A stretch of 64,000 nt of DNA from Longimicrobium sp. GTDB taxonomy: Bacteria > Gemmatimonadota > Gemmatimonadetes > Longimicrobiales > Longimicrobiaceae. The position numbers and the translations under genes are program-made. Each line of letters opens with the position of its first letter. Position 1 is the stretch's first letter. Of the stretch, positions 23,956 to 31,023 are shown piece after piece. The notes below the pieces were generated by a model that was not told where the DNA came from, did no database searches, and saw nothing but the letters and a program-made list of their open reading frames with translations. The DNA lies in NCBI RefSeq assembly GCF_035474595.1, contig NZ_DATIND010000046.1, positions 217,528-281,527 on the forward strand, read 5' to 3'.

Positions 23956-24414
23956 TCAGCCCTCTTCCTCCGCCAGGATGCGGCGGATCTCGGCGAGGAC
24001 CAGCGGCGGCGTGGGGGTGATCCCCAGCTCGATCAGCGCCTCCTCGGCCTGGCGGCGGAGGGCGTGCGAGTGGTCGCGCAGCAGCCTGCCGTCGTCCGCG
24101 CGGGCAACGGTCTCGCGCGCGGGGCGCAGCTCCACGCGGAAGCCGCCGCCGCCGACCGTCATCTCCCAGCGCAGCACCACCTCGCCGGTGAGCAGGGTGA
24201 GCAGGTGCTCCACCTCGCCGCGGAGGACTGGGAGGCCCTGCGAGCGGTTGCCGCGGCCGGTGACGATCACCACCGTGCGCTCGCCGCCGGCGGCGCGGGC
24301 GCGCAGCCACGACTCGGTCCGGGCCCGCGCCTCGCCACCGGTGTGGCCGTGCAGGTCCAGCAGGGGATAGATGGTTCCCCGCGAAGGCTCGGAAGGGCGT
24401 CTTCGGCGCGCCAT
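23956..24414 (-). CDS. Smr-domain protein
   Basis: A 152-residue protein, Smr (small MutS-related) domain from about residue 10 to 85: YPLLDLHGHTGGEARARTES (LDLHG motif) and VVIVTGRGNRSQGLPVLRGE (TGRG motif). Free-standing Smr domains bind nucleic acid and several are endonucleases; the target here is unknown. The C-terminal part (about 100-150) is a helical extension. Start set at ATG 24414 (after RRR-rich N-terminus); a GTG at 24438 is possible. It lies 63 bases after the HU gene on the same strand and may share its transcript. Confidence 0.88.
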   Translation of the reverse strand: MARRRRPSEPSRGTIYPLLDLHGHTGGEARARTESWLRARAAGGERTVVIVTGRGNRSQGLPVLRGEVEHLLTLLTGEVVLRWEMTVGGGGFRVELRPARETVARADDGRLLRDHSHALRRQAEEALIELGITPTPPLVLAEIRRILAEEEG

Positions 24415-24477
24415 GCGTGCGGACGCGACGAGAGCCACGGCGGGGCCGTGGCTCTCGCGGCTGCCGGTCGCTCGGCC

Positions 24478-24765
24478 TCAGCCTCCGAACGAGTCCTTGA
24501 AGCTCTTGCCGCCGCGGAACACGGGGCTGGTCGAGGCGGCGATGTTGATCTCCTTGCCGGTGCGGGGGTTGCGCCCCTTGCGGGCCTCGCGCTTCTTGGC
24601 CTCGAAGCTGCCGAACCCGGTGATCTGCACCTTGTTGCCTTCGCGCAGCGCCCTGGCGATGAGGCCGTTCTCCACCGAGAACAGCGCATCGACGGCGCGC
24701 GAGGCCTCGGCCTTGCTCAGTTCCGCGCTCGCCGCGAGCGCGCTGACTAGTTCGGTCTTGTTCAC
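24478..24765 (-). CDS. hup: HU-family DNA-binding protein
   Basis: A 95-residue nucleoid protein. It starts at GTG 24765 with AGGAGC eight bases upstream, giving MNKTELVSALAASAELSKAE. The dimer fold is complete, with GFGSFEAKKREARKGRNPRT followed by the DNA-binding arm GKEINIAASTSPVFRGGKSF. It bends DNA and compacts the chromosome as a homodimer. A sigma70-like promoter (TTGACG, 17 bp, TACTGT) lies at 24831-24859. HU rather than IHF is favoured by the sequence but a single gene of this kind cannot exclude other roles. Confidence 0.95.
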   Translation of the reverse strand: MNKTELVSALAASAELSKAEASRAVDALFSVENGLIARALREGNKVQITGFGSFEAKKREARKGRNPRTGKEINIAASTSPVFRGGKSFKDSFGG

Positions 24766-24830
24766 CGCGGAGCTCCTGTAGAGGGGTGGAAATCGGCGAA
24801 AACCCACAAACGGCAACGCCGTTCGCACCT

Positions 24831-24859
24831 ACAGTAGGAGCCGCCCCCTCTTCCGTCAA
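24831..24859 (-). promoter_or_regulatory. Sigma70-like promoter of the HU gene
   Basis: On the minus strand: -35 TTGACG (24859-24854), 17-bp spacer, -10 TACTGT (24836-24831). It would start transcription near 24825, about 60 bases before the HU GTG. Confidence 0.7.
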
Positions 24860-24869
24860 GAGACCGTCA

Positions 24870-26234
24870 TTGCCCGAATTTCCAGTCGCGGCGCCGCTTC
24901 CGGCTGCCGACACGCTGCTGCGCGAGGTGCAGGCCGCCCGCGAGATCGCCCACGCGTTCCTGACCGCCGCCTCGCCGGCCGAAGTGTATCGTCTTGCGCT
25001 GGAACGCGTTTCGCCGCTCGTGGGCGCTGCGTTCGCCTCCGTGTTCCTGCGCGAGAACGGGCCGGTGCTGCGCCTGGCGGCGGCGTGGAACTGGCCCCCG
25101 GAGTACGCCGCCTTCCTGGGCGAGACGCGCGTGCGCCTGGGCGCCGGGCCCACCGGGGTGGCAGCGGGCGAGAACCGCGTGGTCGAGGTGCACGACGTGT
25201 TCGCCGACCCCGCGCTGGACGACTGGTGGGAGGTGGCGCGCGAGCTGGGCTTCGCCTCGGCCGTCTCCCTTCCCCTGCTGCTGGACGGGCAGCCGGAGGG
25301 GGCCATCACCTTCTACTTCCGCGACGCCGGGGCGCCCCGCCCGCACGACCGGCATCTCCTCCGCCTCGTGGCCGACCAGCTTTCCGCCACGGCCGAGAAG
25401 GCGCACCTGATCGACGACCTGCAGCGCGCCAACGCGCTCCTGCGGCTGCAGAACGTGGAGCTGGAGGCGCGCTTCCGCGAGGCCGAGGAGGCGCGCCGGC
25501 TGCGCGGCGAGCTGCTGGCCAACGTGTCGCACGAGCTGCGGACGCCGCTCACCGCCATCCTGGGCTACGCCTTCCTCCTGCGCGACACGGGCAGGCTGCC
25601 GGACGACGCGGCGGCGCAGGTGGTGCGGATCGAGGAGGCCGGCTCGCAGCTGCTGCGGCTGATCGAGGACCTGCTGGACCTGAACAGCCTGCAGCTGGGC
25701 CGCCTGGAGCCGCAGGTGGAGACCTGCGACGCCGTGGCGCTCCTCCGCGCCGCCATGTCCGGCATCGCCCCGCCGCCGCCGCACCTGGAAGTGCGCGTGG
25801 ACGTGCCCGACGCGACCGTTCCCGTGCGCACCGACCCCAGCCAGGTGGTGCGCATCCTCCGCCACCTCGTCTCCAACGCCTTCAAGTTCACCTTCCAGGG
25901 CGGGGTGGCGCTGCGCGTGCGCATGTCCAGCGGCTCGCCGTGGAGCGACGAGGCGCGGCGGACGGGCGACGCGCGGCACCTGGTGGTGTGGGAGGTGGAG
26001 GACACGGGGATCGGGATGGACGAGGCGGCGCTGGACCGCGTCTTCGACGAGTTCCGCCAGGCCGACGGCTCGGCCACGCGCCGCTTCGGCGGGGTGGGGA
26101 TCGGCCTCGCCCTCTCCCGCCAGCTCGCCCGGCGCCTGGGCGGCGACATCAGCGTGCGCTCGGAGCCCGGCCGCGGCTCGCTCTTCGTCCTCGCGCTCCC
26201 GGCGGGTCTGGGCCGCGTGGGAGGTGGGGATTGA
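24870..26234 (+). CDS. GAF-domain sensor histidine kinase
   Basis: About 454 residues from TTG 24870; the frame is open to GTG 24786, but that stretch overlaps the divergent HU promoter and has poor third-position G/C bias, so I consider it non-coding. GAF domain about 15-175 (SAVSLPLLLDGQPEGAITFY), short coiled coil, HisKA with the phospho-acceptor His at about 221 in NVSHELRTPLTAILGY, then HATPase_c with N box HLVSNAFKFTF, G1 DTGIGMD and G2 GVGIGLALSRQLARR. Cytosolic, no membrane segment. No response regulator is next to it, so its partner is unknown. Confidence 0.88.
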   Translation: MPEFPVAAPLPAADTLLREVQAAREIAHAFLTAASPAEVYRLALERVSPLVGAAFASVFLRENGPVLRLAAAWNWPPEYAAFLGETRVRLGAGPTGVAAGENRVVEVHDVFADPALDDWWEVARELGFASAVSLPLLLDGQPEGAITFYFRDAGAPRPHDRHLLRLVADQLSATAEKAHLIDDLQRANALLRLQNVELEARFREAEEARRLRGELLANVSHELRTPLTAILGYAFLLRDTGRLPDDAAAQVVRIEEAGSQLLRLIEDLLDLNSLQLGRLEPQVETCDAVALLRAAMSGIAPPPPHLEVRVDVPDATVPVRTDPSQVVRILRHLVSNAFKFTFQGGVALRVRMSSGSPWSDEARRTGDARHLVVWEVEDTGIGMDEAALDRVFDEFRQADGSATRRFGGVGIGLALSRQLARRLGGDISVRSEPGRGSLFVLALPAGLGRVGGGD

Positions 26235-26268
26235 TGGAGATCGGAGTGCGAGGATTGATATCGAAAAT

Positions 26269-26412
26269 GCGAGTAAACTCGCGGCTACAACGGCACACAC
26301 TCCGCCTGCGCGGAGTTCAGGATGCGACGAGGCCGGATGCGCGCGCGGATGGCGAAGCGCGAGTCCGCGAAGGCGGACTTCGGGCCGTTGTTGCCGCGAA
26401 TTCATTCGCCTT
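26269..26412. repeat. Extragenic inverted repeat of GCGAGTAAACTCGCGGCTACAAC type
   Basis: A left half (26269-26319) with an ACTCCGCCTGCGCGGAGT hairpin and a right half (26358-26412) that is its diverged inverted copy (GGCCGTTGTTGCCGCG). Single halves recur at 27309-27362 and 38586-38647. Fills the gap between kinase and phosphatase genes. Confidence 0.8.
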
Positions 26413-26446
26413 CCTTGCTCTTTCCGAATCCGAGCAGGGCCGCTAG

Positions 26447-27175
26447 ATGACCGGCTTCGCCTCCGTCATCTTCGATTGCGACTCCACCCTCGCGGCGATC
26501 GAGGGCATCGACGAGCTGGCCGGCCCGTTCGCGGCCGAGATCAGCGCGCTCACCGACGCGGCCATGCAGGGTGAGGTGGCGCTGGAAGAGGTCTACGGCC
26601 GTCGCCTCGCCATCATCCGCCCCACCCGCGCGCAGGTGGAGGGGCTCGGGCGCGACTACGTGGCCGCGCTGGTGCCGGACGCGCGCGAGGTCGTGGCCGC
26701 GCTGCTCTGGCTGGGAAAGACGGTGCGCATCCTCTCCGGCGGCGTGCGCCCCGCGGTGGACGACGTCGCCCGCGCGCTGGGCCTCCCGCTGGACGCCGTC
26801 ACCGCCGTGGGCCTCGACTTCGCGGACGACGGCTCGTACGCGGGATACGAAACCGCGTCGCCGGTGGCGCGGAGCGGGGGGAAGACGGAGGTGATCCGCG
26901 GGTGGAATCTTCCTCGCCCCTCCCTGCTCGTCGGCGACGGCGCGACGGACCTGGAGGCGCGGCCCGCGGTGGATGCGTTCGCCGCGTACATGGGCGTCGC
27001 CTTTCGCCCGGCGGTGGCCGCGGGCGCGGACTTCGTGCTGCGCGGCCGGAGCCTGGCGCCCGTCCTCGCCCTCGCCGCGACGGCGGCGGACAGAGAGCGG
27101 CTGCGCGCCAGCGAGTGGGCCGCCGTGCTTGGCCGCGGCGACGCGGACCTCGCCGCATCCGCGGCCGCGCGATAG
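26447..27175 (+). CDS. serB: HAD-family phosphatase, probable phosphoserine phosphatase
   Basis: A 242-residue HAD phosphatase with motif I FDCDSTLAAIEG (nucleophile Asp in DxDST, as in SerB), motif II LSGG, lysine in SGGKTEVIRGW and motif IV VGDGATDLEA. It would release phosphate from L-phosphoserine, the last step of serine synthesis. This fits the genes just downstream, an aminotransferase and serA. Substrate assignment depends partly on that context; a related HAD phosphatase of other specificity is possible. A 261-base repeat-containing gap separates it from the aminotransferase, so it may be transcribed separately. Confidence 0.82.
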   Translation: MTGFASVIFDCDSTLAAIEGIDELAGPFAAEISALTDAAMQGEVALEEVYGRRLAIIRPTRAQVEGLGRDYVAALVPDAREVVAALLWLGKTVRILSGGVRPAVDDVARALGLPLDAVTAVGLDFADDGSYAGYETASPVARSGGKTEVIRGWNLPRPSLLVGDGATDLEARPAVDAFAAYMGVAFRPAVAAGADFVLRGRSLAPVLALAATAADRERLRASEWAAVLGRGDADLAASAAAR

Positions 27176-27308
27176 ACTGTCCGCACGCCATCAGTCCGCC
27201 CCCGCCCCTTAGATCGGGCAGGGGCGGACTGCCCGTCATACGGGTTTCGCGCGCCCCGCCATCCCCCCAGAATGTCGGGAGGGAGATCGGGAGCGGAGGT
27301 GGCCGAAG

Positions 27309-27362
27309 ATGCGACTGAAGTCGCGGCTACAACGGCACGCAGTCCGCCTGCGCGGACTTCAT
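27309..27362 (+). repeat. Extragenic repeat GCGACTGAAGTCGCGGCTACAAC type
   Basis: A small GCGACTGAAGTCGC hairpin followed by AGTCCGCCTGCGCGGACT. Related to 26269-26412 and 38586-38647. A CACTTGG heptamer run follows at about 27407-27424, just before the aminotransferase gene. Confidence 0.8.
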
Positions 27363-27436
27363 CGTGCCCGCCGAATTTCGTCGCATCTCCCGACTCCGCA
27401 GTTACTTGGCACTTGGCACTTGGGACTGATCGATAG

Positions 27437-28534
27437 ATGACCGATTTCGGCCGCTTCTTCCTCCCCGGGCCCACCGAGGTCCGCCGCGAGGTGCTCGAAG
27501 CCATGGTGCGCCCCGTGATCGGGCACCGCGGCAGCGAGATGTCGCGCATCCTGGCGGAGTGCGATCCCGTGCTGCGCGACCTTTTCCGCACCTCGCGCCC
27601 CGTCTACGTGGCCTCGTCGTCGGCCACGGGGCTGATGGAGGCGTCGGTGCGCAACGGCATTCGGTCGAAGGCGCTCTCCCTCGTCAACGGCGCGTTCAGC
27701 AAGCGCTTCCGCGATCTGGTGGCCGACTGCGGGCGCGAGGTGGAGACGTACGAGGTGGCGATGGGGCAGTGCCACGACCCGGAGCAGGTGTTCGAGCGCC
27801 TGCGCGCTGGCGGCTTCGACGCGGTCACCGCCGTCCACTCCGAGACGTCCACCGGCGTCCTGGACCCGCTCTCCGGGATCGCCGAGGCGGTGCGGCGGGC
27901 GGAGCGCGAGACGGGGGAGGAGATCCTGGTCCTCGCCGACGGCGTCACCAGCGTGGGCGGTGCGATCGTGGAATCCGAGGCGTGGGGGCTGGATTTCGTC
28001 CTCACCGGCAGCCAGAAGGCGATGGCGCTGCCGCCCGGCCTTGCCTTCGGCACCGCGTCCGCGCGGATGATGGCGCGCGCGGCCACGCTCACCGGGCGCG
28101 GGCAGTACTTCGACCTGATCGAGTACGACGAGTTCTGGAAGAAGCACCAGACGCCGACCACGCCCGCCGTTTCCCTCATCTACGCGCTGGCCGAGCAGTG
28201 CCGCCACATCGCCGCCGAGGGTGTGGACGCGCGCGCCGAGCGGCACCGGGCGATGGCGAGGCGCTGCTGGGACTGGGTGATGGAGGACGGGGCGAGGTGG
28301 GGATTCTCGCTCTTCGCGCCGGAGGGATGCCGCTCGCCGACGGTCACCTGCATCGGCGTGGACGGGCCGGTCGCCGCGCCGGAGATCGTGGCGCGGCTGA
28401 AGGCGGAGGGTTGGGTGATCGGCGGCGGCTACGGGCCGCTGAAGGAACGGACGATCCGCATCGGGCACATGGGAGACCACACCGTGGACGAGCTGGAAGC
28501 ACTGCTGGCGGCGATCGAGGAGGTGCTGGGATGA
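27437..28534 (+). CDS. Class V pyridoxal-phosphate aminotransferase (serine pathway)
   Basis: A 365-residue fold-type I aminotransferase of class V. The N-terminus FGRFFLPGPTEVRREVLEAM, the SETSTGVLDPL segment and the PLP lysine in LTGSQKAMALPPGLAF identify the alanine-glyoxylate / serine-pyruvate aminotransferase branch. Directly followed by serA with overlapping stop/start (ATGA) and preceded by a serB-like gene, it most likely performs the phosphohydroxypyruvate to phosphoserine step in place of a classical SerC. Serine-pyruvate or serine-glyoxylate transamination is the alternative. Its start codon ATG 27437 lies right after a short heptamer repeat; ribosome-binding site is weak. Confidence 0.88.
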   Translation: MTDFGRFFLPGPTEVRREVLEAMVRPVIGHRGSEMSRILAECDPVLRDLFRTSRPVYVASSSATGLMEASVRNGIRSKALSLVNGAFSKRFRDLVADCGREVETYEVAMGQCHDPEQVFERLRAGGFDAVTAVHSETSTGVLDPLSGIAEAVRRAERETGEEILVLADGVTSVGGAIVESEAWGLDFVLTGSQKAMALPPGLAFGTASARMMARAATLTGRGQYFDLIEYDEFWKKHQTPTTPAVSLIYALAEQCRHIAAEGVDARAERHRAMARRCWDWVMEDGARWGFSLFAPEGCRSPTVTCIGVDGPVAAPEIVARLKAEGWVIGGGYGPLKERTIRIGHMGDHTVDELEALLAAIEEVLG

Positions 28535-30132
28535 CGGACCGCTTCCGCATCCTCGTCACCGACGAGGTGGACCCCGAGGGACTGGCCGTGCTCCGCGGCG
28601 AGCCGCGCGTGGAGGTGGTGGAGAAGCCCACGCGCCCGCTGGCCGAGGTGCTGGAGGAGATCGGCGAGTACGACGCCTTCATCGGCCGCAGCGCCACCCG
28701 CGTCACCGGCGACCTGCTGCGCCGCGGCGAGCGGCTGAAGGTGATCGGCCGCGCGGGCGTGGGCGTGGACAACATCGACCTCCCCACCGCCACCGAGCTG
28801 GGGATCGCGGTGATCAACGCGCCGGGCGGCAACACCGTCTCGGTGGCGGAGCTCTTCTTCGGCGTCGTCATCTCCCTCGCGCGCCACATCACCCGCGCCG
28901 ACGCGTCGATGCGCGAGGGGCGGTGGGACCGCTCCAAGCTGGGGGGGACGGAGATCCGCGGGCGGACGCTGGGGATCGTGGGGCTGGGGCGCATCGGCAG
29001 CGAGGTGGCGCGCCGCGGCCGCGCCTTCGGGATGAACCTGGTGGCGTACGATCCGTACGTGGGCAACGGGCGGTTCGAGGAGCTGGGCGTGGAGCGCGCC
29101 GAGCGGCTGGGCGACCTGCTGGACCGCGCCGACGTGCTGACCGTGCACACCCCGCTGACGGCGGAGACGAAGGGGATGATTGGCGCGCCGGAGCTGGCGC
29201 GGCTCCCGCGCGGCGCCTTCGTGCTGAACCTGGCGCGCGGCGGCATCGTGGCCGAGGAGCCGCTGATCGACGCGCTGCAGAGCGGCCGCATCGGCGGCGC
29301 GGCGCTGGACGTGTACGCCGCCGAGCCGCTGGCGGCCGACAGCCCGCTGCGCAGGCTCCCCAACGTCGTCCTCACCCCGCACCTGGGCGCGTCGACCTCC
29401 GACGCGCAGCGCAGCGTGGCCATCGAGGCGTGCCTCTCCGTCCGCGACGCGCTGCTCACGGGCGACCTGTCGGCGGCGATCAACGCGGCGGGGGTGGGCG
29501 GCGCCGCGTGGGCGGACCTGCGGCCGCTGCTGAACCTGGCCGACCGGCTGGGGCGGCTGGGGCGCGCGCTCCTCCCCGGCCCGCTCAGCAGCCTGGAGCT
29601 GCGCTACGCCGGCAAGCGCGACCAGGCGCCGCGCCCGCTGCTGCTGGGCGCGCTGATGGGGGCCATGCGCGACGTGGTGGACCGACGCAACGTCAACATG
29701 GTCAACGTGCACCATGTGGCCGCCGAGCGGGGGATCGAGACGGCGTTCACGCGGGTGGACGGCCCCGGCGACACGGGCGAGGAGGTGGAGCTGCGGCTGG
29801 AGGGAGGCGACCGCAGCATCCGCGTGGTGGGCGCGCTCCTGGGCGACGTGCAGGGCCGCATCGTGCGCATCGGCGCCTTCCGCGTGGACGTGGCGCCGCG
29901 CGGGAACATGGTCGTCCTGCGCAACCGCGACGTCCCCGGCGTCATCGGCCGCGTCGGAACGATCCTAGGCGAGGCAGGCGTCAACATCGCCGAGTACCAC
30001 CAGGCCCGTCTCCAGGTAGGCGGCGAGGCCCTCGCCGCCATCTCCGTCGACGGCCCGATGCCGAAGGACGTCTGCGACCGCCTCTCCACCCTCCCCGAGG
30101 TGCTGGACGTCCGCCAGGTGGACATGGAATAG
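28531..30132 (+). CDS. serA: D-3-phosphoglycerate dehydrogenase, type I with ASB and ACT domains
   Basis: A 533-residue enzyme that oxidises 3-phosphoglycerate to 3-phosphohydroxypyruvate with NAD+, the entry step of serine synthesis. Order: catalytic/NAD domain (1-320) with GRAGVGVDNIDLPTA, NAD loop GIVGLGRIGSEVARR, catalytic Arg in LNLARGGIVAE, Glu near ALDVYAAEPL and His in VLTPHLGAST; allosteric substrate-binding (ASB) domain (about 325-450); C-terminal ACT domain (about 455-533, LRNRDVPGVIGRVGTILGE) for feedback by serine. Translationally coupled to the aminotransferase gene (ATGA). No terminator was seen after it; repeats follow. Confidence 0.95.
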   Translation: MTDRFRILVTDEVDPEGLAVLRGEPRVEVVEKPTRPLAEVLEEIGEYDAFIGRSATRVTGDLLRRGERLKVIGRAGVGVDNIDLPTATELGIAVINAPGGNTVSVAELFFGVVISLARHITRADASMREGRWDRSKLGGTEIRGRTLGIVGLGRIGSEVARRGRAFGMNLVAYDPYVGNGRFEELGVERAERLGDLLDRADVLTVHTPLTAETKGMIGAPELARLPRGAFVLNLARGGIVAEEPLIDALQSGRIGGAALDVYAAEPLAADSPLRRLPNVVLTPHLGASTSDAQRSVAIEACLSVRDALLTGDLSAAINAAGVGGAAWADLRPLLNLADRLGRLGRALLPGPLSSLELRYAGKRDQAPRPLLLGALMGAMRDVVDRRNVNMVNVHHVAAERGIETAFTRVDGPGDTGEEVELRLEGGDRSIRVVGALLGDVQGRIVRIGAFRVDVAPRGNMVVLRNRDVPGVIGRVGTILGEAGVNIAEYHQARLQVGGEALAAISVDGPMPKDVCDRLSTLPEVLDVRQVDME

Positions 30133-30136
30133 AAGA

Positions 30137-30418
30137 AGTGCGGAAGTGCGGAAGTGCGTGAGTGCGTTTCGCGAGACAGCCATCGGCCGCCGTCCTCCGC
30201 CACACGTGACTTCGACGTGCGATCGACAGGTTGCAGGCCGCGCCGATCCCACCCTCTCCCGTTATCGGGAGAGGGCGAGCGCTCTAAGGCGCGGGGAGAG
30301 GGCTTCCGCGGCGAGCACCGACAGTTCGTCTGTGGATGATGCCGCGCGGCACGACGATCCCCGCACTTCCGCACTTCCGCACTTCCGCACTCCCGCACTC
30401 CCGTACTTCCCTACGAAT
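30137..30418. repeat. Repeat-filled gap: octamer runs and CCCTCTCC hairpin unit
   Basis: Contains an AGTGCGGA octamer run (30137-30165), a CCCTCTCCCG/CGGGAGAGGG hairpin unit with GAGCGCTC (about 30250-30320, as near glgE), and CACTTCCG octamers (about 30360-30415). No gene is supported between serA and the cupin gene. Confidence 0.8.
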
Positions 30419-30812
30419 TCGTATTCCCCCGCTCTTCCGGGCGGAAGTCGTCGTCCACGGCGCTGATTGTGAGGAGAAGCGCGCTGGCGGCCATGGCGCG
30501 GATGTCCTCGGCCTGGCCGGGGCCGAAGAAGAGCAGGTCACCCTGCCGCAGCTCGTACTCGCCGCCCGCGTCGCGGTAGCGCAGGCCGCCTTCCAGCACC
30601 TGCAGCGTCATGGGGCTGTCGGCCTGGTGCGTGCCGATCTCCATCCCGTCGGCCAGCGCCAGCAGCACCACGCGCAGGCGGCCGGACTTGGCCAGCGTGC
30701 GCCCCGCGCGGCCGCTGCGGGAGTATGCCTCTTCCTGGCGCAGCTCGCCCAGGTGGTCGGTGAGGCGGAAGGTCAACGAGGGCCCCGCCAGGGGGCGGCT
30801 GATGGACGACAT
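30411..30812 (-). CDS. Cupin-domain protein
   Basis: The 133-residue protein is a single beta-barrel cupin: motif-like stretches GTHQADSPMTLQVLEGGLRY and ELRQGDLLFFGPGQAEDIRA give the two conserved beta hairpins. The metal-binding His positions of motif 1 are only partly present (H in GTHQ). No signal peptide. Start at ATG 30812, before which longer reading is low-complexity. Such small cupins often bind small molecules or act as sensors. The function is not known. It sits alone between repeats and the outer-membrane barrel gene. Confidence 0.8.
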   Translation of the reverse strand: MSSISRPLAGPSLTFRLTDHLGELRQEEAYSRSGRAGRTLAKSGRLRVVLLALADGMEIGTHQADSPMTLQVLEGGLRYRDAGGEYELRQGDLLFFGPGQAEDIRAMAASALLLTISAVDDDFRPEERGNTNS

Positions 30813-30896
30813 GGTCTCCGGCTCCGTCTTTCCGGTGGATGGCGGCCGCGCCGCCGTGCTCGCCCGCGAAGGTTGCAAGCGCCGCGCCCCGTCGAA

Positions 30897-31000
30897 GTAA
30901 GTAGTCCTAAGTCCTAAGTCCCAAGTCCCAAGTCAACAGACCGATATCCTGTTGCTTCCAGCACTTAGGACTTAGGACTTAGGACTTAGGACTCTCACAC
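30897..31000. repeat. Heptamer tandem repeats in both orientations (CCTAAGT and ACTTAGG)
   Basis: Units of CTAAGTC/CCAAGTC at about 30906-30933 and the complementary ACTTAGG run at about 30961-30991 form an inverted pair that could fold into one long hairpin. It lies between the cupin and barrel genes. Confidence 0.85.
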
Positions 31001-31023
31001 CTGACAGAACTTACGAACGCCGT

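Noticed and set aside
24786..24869. N-terminal extension of the GAF histidine kinase from GTG 24786
   Set aside because: Poor G/C bias at third positions and overlap with a good HU promoter; the kinase is better started at TTG 24870.
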